From Larix kaempferi (Eukaryota; Streptophyta; Pinopsida; Pinales; Pinaceae), in assembly GCA_027924585.1 (NCBI GenBank), contig BSBM01000592.1:5438001-5502000 (forward strand): a DNA stretch of 64,000 bases, given 5' to 3'. The notes below the pieces were generated by a model, which was not told the origin of the DNA, made no database searches, and worked only from the letters and a program-made list of their open reading frames with translations. Made by a program: the position numbers and the translations under genes. Shown here in pieces: positions 45,339 to 54,908 of this stretch (positions are counted from its first letter, which is position 1; each line of letters begins with the position of its first letter).

Positions 45339-45537
45339 CTCGTGCTCTTCAGCATGACACATGGATGTGCATCTTTGTACATACATTTGGGACGCTAAAA
45401 CATTTGTAATTTTGTAATTTCCATTTTGTAAAGCATTTAGAATATTTCTCTTATGTAATATCAAGCACTACAAGACAAAATAGAGGAATCTAAACAGTTA
45501 GGGTATAGGTGTCAATTCTGGGCACATTTTGTAAAGC

Positions 45538-45546
45538 TATATATAG
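45538..45546 (+). promoter_or_regulatory. TATA box, likely promoter of the genomic RNA of E
   Basis: TATATATAG, conserved at 58102-58110 in the right LTR. It is 688 bp before the LTR end, a usual position for the U3/R border. If it is the main promoter the LTR-borne gene lies wholly within U3. Confidence 0.5.
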
Positions 45547-46225
45547 CTAATAAGAGGAGAAGCAAACGACTTTTGGCAAGTGAAACTCTTTCGCTATTTT
45601 GTAAAGGAACTATTTTTGCTACATGAATGGAAATCGTTTTGGCCTATGAAAGCTAACATGTTATTTTACATGGAGTCTTGTTGATTAAGCTGCTGAACTA
45701 TTTCTGCAAATTTCTCATACATTTCCTGTGAGATCTTTCCTGGATTTTATGAATTAATTCTTTGTTGTGGATGGTTTCATATTCTTATGTAAAATTTCTG
45801 TGTTAAATGGGTAATGGAATGTTTATATTTATCTGAGTTACCTTAGATAATGTTTCTTTTCTGTTGTAAATGCCCCTTTCAATTTAACAGCTAACTGTGG
45901 ATTGTCTTGGTGTATTTTCTAGTTATTTACCCATTCTTTAACTCCACTCCTTATAAGGATAGGTAGATTAGACTAGTTTATATTAATACAGATTTGTTTA
46001 CTGCATGCATTTAGTCTAGGGCACATGCACATCATTTTAAATACAAAATACATAACCGGTGGATCGAGCCGCAACCGGTAAAACCAACAAATATTTAAAA
46101 ACTTATGGTAGCCGAAACCGTTAACCGGATGGATTCCCCACACCAAATGGTGAGCGATCTAATTGGGATTGCTTACTGGGGAGAATCCCTTTCTGCTTGA
46201 TGTTGCGATATTCGAGGCATCAACA

Positions 46226-46247
46226 GTTTTTGGTGCTAGAAGGAGGG
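46226..46247 (+). promoter_or_regulatory. Element E primer-binding site (Asn tRNA-like)
   Basis: TGGTGCTAGAAGGAGGG at 46231-46247, five bases after the LTR, matches from memory the complement of the 3' end of plant Asn(GUU) tRNA (CCCTCCTTCTAGCGCCA) except for one C-to-T change at a CpG. Confidence 0.6.
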
Positions 46248-46257
46248 CCATCAGTGC

Positions 46258-48233
46258 ATGGCTAGCGGAAAAGAGTCTTTTGTTAGCAAAATTTCCACTG
46301 AAAACCCATCCACAACAGTCTTTCCAAAATTTCCAGATCTGGAATCCAGAAATCAAGAAGATCCCAACCCTGGAACCGAGCAGTCAGAAGTAGTGTATGC
46401 TGTACCTTTCTAAGAAGTAAATCAATTCAGGAGACATACCCGCTTGTATGTGAGAAGTCTTGGAGGATTAACCACAGTTTCACTATTACCCAGAACCAAA
46501 GCCCCTCGAAAAAATCCTCAGTGCACAAGAGATTCTGTCCTTGTTCAAAGCCTAGAAGAATTATTAGATTTATCTTTAGAAGAGATCACCGAACCTTTCA
46601 ACAAAGTTAGTCCAGAGACCCCTATAGGCCCAGAAGATCAACCTCCAAGAGACACTCCTCTTAACTCACCACCACGCTCTCCCCCGAGAGTCATGGTCGT
46701 ACCTGCATGGAGAGCTAGAGGGGCATTGAACATAGTTGGACCATTCCACGATTTGCCCAAAAACCCAAAAAAGGTTTTGCCTAAATATGACCCTAGTAAA
46801 GGAGTCTCTGTTGAAGATCACCTCAAAAGTTTCTATTTAGCTATAAAATTTTTGAATGTGGAACATGAATATGTGGTTTATCGTCTCTTTCCGTATACTT
46901 TCGAACCCAAAGTATCTTCCTGGTACTTTAGTTTGCAGGCTGGTTCAATAACAAGTTGGGAAGACTTTGAGAAATGCTTTCTTAAAAAATATGGTAATCA
47001 GAAAACCGTAGCTACTCTCATGAAAGAATTACTGTTCATGAGAATGGAGAAGAATGAGAAAGTTCAAGAGTTTAATCAGAGATTCACAACGTTGTTAAAT
47101 AATTTCAGTGATGCAACCAAACCGACGGAGGAATGCCTAGTAGAGTATTACACAACAACCCTTAAATCTTCACTCGCAATGTTCGTCAAAAGAATGAAAA
47201 AACCCACCTTGATAGAAAATTTTGAGGAAGCCAAGAAGGTAGAAGAAGAACATGACAGTATTGCTAAACATACTTTGGATTTAGAAGGAAAACCAGCAGC
47301 TGTTAAGAAACCTTTTTTGTTGACTAGGGATAAAGAGGAACCCACAGCAGATTTAGAAGGTGTCATAAAAATGATGTAGAAACTCTCCAATAAAATCGTG
47401 GATTTAGAAAAGGATAAAGCAACAAGTTCTTCCAGACCTCCATTCAAACCGTTCTACAAACGGAAAGAAGACAATGGGCAGCCAACCCCACCAATGAATA
47501 ATTCTGTTGTATTAAATCTTAATGAAATAGGGATGGATCACTTTTGTACTTTTCACCAAGAACAACATTTGGAGAAAAGTTGTCCACAGTGGATCAACTC
47601 GATGAGCTTAGTAATGAACCAAATGTTAGATGCACAAACAACCGAGCAAACAAGTCCCCAACAAGAGCAAATTCTTGACAATGAGGAACCAACCCCCGAC
47701 ACTACGATGATTCTTTGGGATTGGACCGTTGCCCAAGAACTGTCTTGTGAAGAGCTCACAGATGAAGTGCAAACAACATTTGTTAACATTGCTACCAGGA
47801 GTAAAGGCCCGGTAACTGAACCAGCAATATAACTACCTAAGACAAGGTCTAACCAAATACCGAGGCGGCACATAACTGTAATACCTCCCCAACCCAAAAC
47901 GAGCACGGTGGCTGCTCTTACAGTGACGAAAGTACCTAACTCTAAAATGAATAAATAGCCACAAGCTCCTTTGAACAAAACAAAAAACCAATTAGAGGTG
48001 TCGAAGGGTTGTGACATGAGCTATGATATAATTGAGGATATTAAAAAAACAAAAGCAAAAGTCTCCATTTTTTATATGTGTAGTTTACCACAACAAAGGA
48101 GGAAACTGATGGAAGCACTAGATCCGCAAATAGCTATCCCAGTAGAAAACACTGAGGAAAACCCAAAGATCAATGAAGCAAGTATTGGCGGAAAATCAAA
48201 TCTCAGAATCTTCCTTTTCTATTGACCTTTGAA
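46258..48233 (+). pseudogene. Element E gag
   Basis: The ATG at 46258 (MASGKESFVSK) is in frame with the main Gag region. The retrotrans_gag domain spans about 46760-47280: LPKYDPSKGVSVEDHLKSF, WYFSLQAGSITSWEDFEKCF, LLFMRMEKNEKVQEFNQRF. A CTFHQEQHLEKSC motif near 47548 has the Cys-His spacing of the gag tail in Tat elements. In-frame stops occur at 46411, 47377, 47830 and 47956, several plausibly from CAG or CAA codons. The frame ends at 48225; protease lies in another frame. Confidence 0.85.
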
Positions 48234-48536
48234 ATATTTAATCATAATGTCCACAACTGTCTGGTAGACTCGGGAGCCAGCTCAAATGTCATGCCTTTTT
48301 CGATTTGCAAGAAAATTAACGGACAGCCTCTCCCATCCCTGTCTCAAATCATACAATTAGATAGGAATGATGTTAAGGTTATCGGGGAGATGAAAGATGT
48401 ACTCATTAGATTGTCATCCGATCCAAGAGTATGCCAATTCATTGATATAATGGTAGTTGATATTCCCGAGGCCTACGGTCTAATCTTGAGTAGGGACTGG
48501 TCTGCAAAACTTAATGGCTATTTTGCAACAGATTGA
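48192..48536 (+). pseudogene. Element E aspartic protease
   Basis: LPFLLTFEIFNHNVHNCLVD leads into the active site DSGASSNVMPFSICKKI at about 48268. The rest (VIGEMKDVLIRLSSDPR, VVDIPEAYGLILSRDW) is a standard retroviral-type protease fold ending in the I-L-x-R-D-W motif. It is in the pol frame, shifted from gag. A TGA at 48534 interrupts continuation. Confidence 0.85.
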
Positions 48537-48837
48537 TCCCATATATGGTTTCCATATCAAAATCATCAAAATCAGATTAAGATATTGAGGGAACCACATA
48601 TGAAACAAAATGTTACTCAGCTGGATGGAAAGAATGAGGCAGTGGCCTTTTCGTCTTCAATTTTAGGAAATTACTTTTTGGAAATTGAACCTGGAAACTA
48701 CAAGTCAAAATAAGTTAGCCATATTTCAGATAGACAGCCTAATCTCCTTCAGTTTTCGTAGGCTGATGACATTGACTGTAACATAGTAGACTCATCCATT
48801 AGCTTAGACAATAATCAAACTAACTTAGTTAGAAAAG

Positions 48838-49235
48838 AAAATGTCTTTTGGACGCTTTACTTTGATGGCTCCAAGACACAGGAAGGATCCGGAGCTGGTT
48901 GCATTTTAATCGATCCTAATAAAAATAAATATTTTTTGTCATGTACGTTAGAGTTTGAATGTACTAATAATACCGCAGAATACGAAGCTCTCATTCAAGG
49001 TTTGAAAAAGGCCATTGATCTAAAGGTTAAATTTTTGACAGTCATTGGTGATTCTGAAATTGTGGTTAGGCAAGTAAGAAATACGATTCATTATCTTTCA
49101 CCTCATTTAAAAGGTTATCAAGCAGAAGTCTGGAATTTAATCTCTTGCTATGATGCTTTTAATATTAATGCTGTCCCAAGATTACAAAACGTTGCAGCTG
49201 ATCTGTTAGCTACTTCCGCTTCCAGATTAGTAACC
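48838..49235 (+). pseudogene. Element E additional RNase H, located before the reverse transcriptase
   Basis: WTLYFDGSKTQEGSGAG, NNTAEYEALIQGLKKA, LTVIGDSEIVVRQV and NVAADLLA supply all the catalytic positions of RNase H (Asp, Glu, Asp and final Asp). The set and spacing are those of the archaeal-like or plant-like RNase H (aRNH) known from the Tat group. In the Tat layout I know, this domain follows RT and RH; here it sits between protease and RT. Stops upstream at 48534, 48711 and 48759 separate it from protease, but the frame is open from the domain through RT to 51117. Confidence 0.85.
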
Positions 49236-49679
49236 ACTAATAACAAATGTTCTATTGAATTGATTTTCAGGCCTTCGGTGCCAGACAATATCACAAATTT
49301 CAGAGTATTTGACGATGACGAACAGATCATCAATTTCTTAGCCAACAAAGATGCATTTCAAGAATCCGTTATAGAGGAAGAGAAGCATGACTCAGATCTA
49401 CGAAATAAAGACGTAGTGCAAGGCAATTTTATGCCCAAAGGTGTGAGGACGCTAGAGGCCCTCTTCAACTTGCAAAACAAATTTAGGAAACCAGCGAATG
49501 CCAAGACCCATAATTCGACCCTGCAATATGAGTTGATCAACTTAGGCACAGAAGCCGAACCAAAGTATGTCAATTTGGGAAAATGTTGTACGCCAGCAGA
49601 AAGAAGTAGGTTCATTAAACTTTTCCAGCAACATAAAGATGTCTTCGCTTGGACCTATGATGATCTGAAAACATATGAC

Positions 49680-50400
49680 ACCCGTATCATTCAACACGTA
49701 ATACCTATGAAAGAAGGAGTCAAACCTTTCCAGCAACAGTTAAGGAGAATGCATCCAACGCTTGAGCCTCTAATCCAGAAAGAATTAAAAAAGTTATTGG
49801 ACGCCAAAATCATTTTCAAAGTTCGACATTCTGAATGGGTGGCTAATCTCGTCCCTGTGCGGAAGAAATCAGGAGAAATCAAGCTGTGCGTAGATTTTCG
49901 GAACTTGAATAGGGCTTCCAATAAAGACAATTACCTGGTTCCCCCAATGGATCAGATATTGCAGTTGGTATCAGGATCCAAACTGTTCTCCTTACTTGAT
50001 GGTTTCTCTGGTTACAATCAAGTGCTAGTATCAGAAGAAGACGGACTCAAGACCACTTTTTGCACTAAGTGGGGAACTTTTGCATACCGAAGAATGCGTT
50101 TTGGTTTAATTAACACAGGAGCCACCTTTCAGCGAGCCATGGACATTTCCTTCCGAGGATTGAGCGGTCGATGTGTAGTAGTATACTTGGATGACGTCAT
50201 GGTCTTTTCCAAAAGAAGAGAAAATCACGTTTCTCACCTGAAGCAAATCTTCGACCGCTACAGGAAGTATGGCATCTCCCTGAACCCTATGAAAAGCATT
50301 TTTGCGGTTCTTGAAGGAAAACTTCTCGGTCATATCATATCTAAGGAAGGAATCTCAATAAATCAAGAGAGGGTCCATGTTATTAATAAGATCCCCGCGC
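49680..50400 (+). pseudogene. Element E Ty3/gypsy reverse transcriptase
   Basis: Within an open frame of 48936-51119: HVIPMKEGVKPFQQQLRRM, EWVANLVPVRKKSGEIKLCV (DFRNLN follows), LFSLLDGFSGYNQV, TFAYRRMRFGLINTGATFQR and the catalytic VVYLDDVMVFS. All seven RT blocks are recognisable, with Y-L-D-D intact. The domain itself has no stop. It would convert genomic RNA to DNA. Confidence 0.92.
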
Positions 50401-50559
50401 CTCACAACAAGAAATCTATGCAATCATTCATGGGCACCATAAATTTTGTCCGAAGATTCTTCCCGGATTTCGCCCAGATAGTTAAACCATTGCAGCAAAT
50501 GGTTAAGCAGGATGTACAATTTAAATGGACAGACTTGGAAAAGGTTGCATTCAAAGAGA

Positions 50560-50995
50560 TCAAAGCAGCAATAGCCAAGGAACCTTCTTTAAGAAGCCCG
50601 GACTTTGACAAATATTTTATAATGTATACATTTGCCTTTGATGTTTCTCTTGCAGCTGTCCTAATTCAGAAGACAGAAACGGGAGATGAATATCCAATCT
50701 CTTTTATGAGCACTGGTCTGCAAGGCACCGAGCTAAACTATCCCGTGGTAGACAAACAAGCATATGCAGTCTTCAAAGTAGTAAAACAGTTCAGGCCATA
50801 TATTCTAAAAAATAGGACAAGGGTTATAGTCCCTCATCCCGTTGTCAGAACTCTTTTCGTTCAAAAGGAATTGGGAGAAAGAAGAGGGAATTGGGTCACC
50901 GCCCTCCAGGAATATGGCTTAGAATTCAAACCCTCTAGCATTATTAAAGGTCAAGGCCTATGTAAATTACTCACTCAAAGCCCAACTGATGACGA
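50560..50995 (+). pseudogene. Element E native RNase H, degenerate
   Basis: The domain after RT aligns by eye with gypsy RNase H (SPDFDKYFIMYTFAFDVSLA, YPISFMSTGLQGTELNYPVV, FRPYIL, WVTALQEYGLEF). Expected Glu is Asp in VVDKQAYA, the third acidic residue (usually in YTDH) is replaced in VIVPHPVV, and the final x-ADALS is GQGLCKLL. It probably serves only as a tether, with catalysis by the upstream RNase H. Confidence 0.8.
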
Positions 50996-51116
50996 GCTAG
51001 ATTGGAGGAATGAAGCTGAGCTGAATATGATAGACGTGTGTTCAATCTTCACGGCTCCAGAATCTTGGTACAGGGATCTGGTACATTACCTACAGTCAAG
51101 GTACTTACCAGAACAC

Positions 51117-52323
51117 TAGAGCCCAAAACAAAGAAGAGCCCTCCGTCTTAAATCAGCGTCCTACCAGATCATTGAAGGAGTACTCTTCAGAAAAAATTAT
51201 GATGGAATTTATCTTAGATGTTTAGAAAACGAAGATGCTATTAGTGTGGTCAAAGAACTACATGATGGACCTGCTGGAGGACATTATTCAGGGGACACTA
51301 CAGCACACAAAATCCTCAGGGCGGGATATTATTGGCCTACTCTCTTCAAAGATGCCCATGCCTATGCGAGAAATTGTGATGTATGCCAAAGGAGCACTGG
51401 AAAGCTACCCAAAGCAACAGGGCCTCTGCAGCCAGTCATCATTACTGAACCATTCGAGCAGTGGGGCATAGACATAATTGGAGAAATAAATCCCAACTCT
51501 TCACTGCAGCATCGGTACATTCTGACTGCTACAGATTATTTTACGAGATGGGTGGAAGTTGTTCCCCTAAAGAAAGCTAATGAAGACACAGTCATCAACT
51601 TCTTGGAAGAGAATATCATAACCAGGTTTGGGGTTCCAATTTCTCTGGTTTTTGATAATGCACCTTATTTTTCATCAACAAAAATTAATGAAATCGTTTT
51701 TGAAAGGGGACTCAAATTACATTATTCAGCCAATTATTACCCTCAGGGAAACGGTTTAGCTGAATCAACCAATAAAAAGCTCATCTGTATCTTGAAAAAA
51801 ACCGTGATTGAAAATCAAAGGAGCTGGCACATAGCCCTCCCTAATGCTCTATGGGCTAATAGGATAACACCTAAAGATGCCTTAGGAGCCTCTCCCTTCA
51901 ACCTGGTCTATGGAAAAGAAGCCATTCTCCCGCCGAATGTATTACTCCCCTCCTTGAAGTTAGCCCAATCCTCTCGAGGGACCAGCAGTCAAGCGTTACA
52001 GTCTAGAACTGATACGCTGATAAAACTGGAAGAGTCAAGGGAAAGGGCCAAAGAACATTTTCATCATCACTAAGACATTGTCAAGCAATGGTTTGATAAA
52101 AGAAAATCCAGGAAGAGAACTTTCGATGTAGGGGACTTAGTCCTCAAGTGGGATCACCAACACGATGGTAAGGGAATGCACACAAAATTTCAACACCTAT
52201 GGCTCGGTCCTTATCAAATTTCTGAGAAGCTGGGCCCATCAACCTATAAAGTGAAAGACCTACAAGGAGAGGAACTAAACCTTCCTCTCAACAGCCTTGC
52301 TTTAAAGCAGTACTTTGCATAAA
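51117..52323 (+). pseudogene. Element E integrase
   Basis: After a TAG at 51117 the same frame gives the HHCC zinc finger (HDGPAGGHYSGDTTAHKIL, CDVCQ), the catalytic core with D in WGIDIIGEI, D in LVFDNAPYF and E in NGLAESTNKKL, then the C-terminal region RTFDVGDLVLKW, KFQHLWLGPYQI and ending LALKQYFA at 52320. A TAA at 52071 splits it. No chromodomain is visible, consistent with a non-chromovirus. Confidence 0.9.
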
Positions 52324-53385
52324 CCTCTCCAGGTTTTGTACATAAATAAAACACGCTTTCTTTCTTTTGGTTTGTCTTCGTTGCTTTTGCTTTGTTTTAG
52401 TTTTCTTTAAGTTGCCTTCAGCCGCTAGTCATTTTATTCTTTGCTCATTTTGCTTTCAATAAAGCCAAAACTTCATCATGGTGTAGCTAGATGAATGAGA
52501 CTCCAGAAAACTCAGACATCATCAGAAGCTCACAAATAAGTGGAATGCATATTCGTAACCTCACCTTCATTGGTCAGTATCCTGGAATGCATTAGTTCTC
52601 CTTTCTGATTGGTCGAAGTAAACCTTGTCAAATAACTAAGATCCAGCATTTCCTTTTTAACTATCTTAGGGCTTACTCACCCTAATAATAATGATTGTCT
52701 CAAGAAGTTGACTATGGTTGGACCCATGGAGAGGAAGCATGTCTCACAGATACATGGTATTTAAAATGATCCCATGCTCCAAGTACATCCCAAAGGCACA
52801 TATCAAAGAGTTTGGTTTCCAGAAATTCTCACCTCAATTGAAGCATGGCCGAGAAAATAACAGTAAACTCGAGTAAACCAAAGAAAGTTGTCTAACAAAC
52901 CATCCCAGCAAAGTTCTTCTTCGTCCGTGAATCATGAAATCAAAAATTTTATTCACATAAAAGGACATTATGGATTGAAGAACTTATATCTAAACCTCGA
53001 AAGTAGAAGAAATATATTTCTAGAAGACTCAAATTGGCTAAAGCCAGGAATTAAAGAGACATCTAAATGATGTGAGAGCATGGGAATGAGGAACAAACGA
53101 ATGTCCCTGTGAGATCTTGCCACAATCCGGTGGAGTCCTATACTTTGAAGCTTCTGAAAGACGATCTTTTCTAAAAAACCCTAGTTCAGCGCTAAGAGAG
53201 TTTTAAAGGAAGTTGAGTCAAAGTTACCCTTCCCCTTTATCACCATCATGAAAAAGAGCTATCAATGCATCCTTCGGAATTGAACTATGAAGACCTTCAA
53301 CTTCTCATGCAATCAACACTTTGAGAGTTTTCAGATTTTAGGTGAGATTGTTTCAGAGATCTGTTTTCACCAGCGAATCGCCATT
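52324..53385 (+). other. Spacer between integrase and 3' LTR of E
   Basis: About 1.06 kb without a recognisable domain. The short frame at 52888-53070 has no motif. No purine-rich tract abuts the LTR: the last bases are CACCAGCGAATCGCCATT. Confidence 0.6.
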
Positions 53386-54299
53386 TGTTGTTAGGACAAC
53401 ACCTCCCCTTGGATTTTAAAAAATATTGGGGACCCTCCTTTATTTTTTTTATGATTGCCTTTAAATGTTTTCCTGCACCTTTTGGGCATCATGTTACTTA
53501 GCTTCAGTCTTAAGTTTGCCTTAGAATTTTTTCCTTTTTAACCAAGCAAAACTTAGCCTTTTGACCCGCAACGGCGAAAGCTTTTAGCTAACTTTCCCGA
53601 AATGGTGGAATAATTGGCTTAAGTCGTCCGGAACCGCGGAAGAAGAAACAAAGTTAAACCACGGTGAAAAAGATAACTTAAAGTCTTCGAAGGGACGGAA
53701 TGTTTAATCAAATAAGACCGCAGCGGAACAAGCTCATCAAAACCTTCCACTACAGCAGAAGCTTTCGCATAACTCTTCCGCGAGCACCGGAAACCCTTCG
53801 ACTCTTCCTTTTCGAAAAACTTGCCTTTTCCCCATACCAACAAGCCTTGGAGTTTTTTCGGAAAGGTTTGGATAAATTTCCCACAGAAATGAAAGCTTTC
53901 ATTTAAGTCTCCCACGGCACATAGCTCTCTCGCGGAAACACTCGCACAACTCTTCCGCAACGGTGGAACATTTTTAGCTTTTCTTTCTGCGTGTGTCGAA
54001 AGCTTTAACATGAGCCTCCCGCGTTTGACGGTCGCATTTATTGAAAAGTTTTCAACATGACCCAGCCGTACGCAGGCTTAATGCCCGTTTAAAGGCATTC
54101 AACTACCAAATTAATGGTCCACACATGCCAAATCACATAAATAGGGGTGAGACCCCGTTACCGTTTCAACTCGTTTTTTTTATTATCGCTCCAAGGTCTT
54201 GCCCATTCCGTTTGAACGACCGAGTGCATTCACCGTTGTCTCAAGGCTTAGATTCGCAGGATGCTAGAGTATCGTCAACGTCACACCTTCCATTTCCAT

Positions 54300-54898
54300 G
54301 TAAGTACATTCACCTGTGCTATAGAACATATATGCCTGCTTGTATTATTGTTTCATTTGCTTCATTGGGTTGTTCTTTACTGCAACGTTTTCCCTGAACT
54401 TTGTCAACCTTCGTGCAGCTACCGCAGAGTATCACGCTGCCCGGTATCACCACCTCAATCACAGTCCCGTTATGTGTTAACCCTTCCCGGCCCCGGTTAA
54501 TAGTTTGACCTTAAGAGGACGTACGTTAAGCAACCCTAAACTTAGGTGTAAGAGGTCCCGAGACTCTCACTTTTGAAAGCTACGTCTTTTCATGACCTGC
54601 TGAACCTGTCCACCTTTTCGCACCTAATCAATAGACGTCTTGGCTATAGTATGTTGACATTTCCCACCCCCATGCATTAGACAGTATCCGAAGGACTTGA
54701 GTACCCAGACCAACCTTGATCTTGTAGCCGTCAGTCCTCCTAACTAGCACAACCACGAGGATAGCCTGATTAATGTTTTCACGTTTTCTTCCTTTTTATG
54801 AGAAAGGAACATATTCCTTTTAAAACCATCTACAGGTAACAATTTAGATTTGTAAAACATTGTGTCATGCATGCTTATTCATGTCAATTGTTGTACAG
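54300..54898 (+). other. Putative leader intron of the LTR-borne gene (3' LTR copy)
   Basis: 599 nt from GTAAGTAC to TTGTTGTACAG, followed after ten bases by ATGGCCAAAGG. Splice signals here look slightly better than in the 5' copy. Confidence 0.5.
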
Positions 54899-54908
54899 GA
54901 TTCTCATT

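Larger units (their letters stand above)
40704..46225 (+). repeat. Element E, 5' LTR
   Basis: Contains in order: a GC-richer segment with CGGAA/TTCCG repeats (about 40880-41330), a TATA-like box at 41454, a leader intron 41612-42211, the LTR-borne ORF 42221-45338, and a TATATATAG box at 45538. It is 118 bp longer than its partner, mostly because of a deletion in the latter. Confidence 0.95.

Noticed and set aside
40704-46225. Two tandem host genes instead of an LTR pair
   Set aside because: Borders TG...CA, perfect AACCT duplication, primer-binding site and gag-pol between the copies show that the duplication is an LTR pair.
47553-48017. 154-codon minus-strand ORF
   Set aside because: Antisense shadow of gag of element E; no domain.
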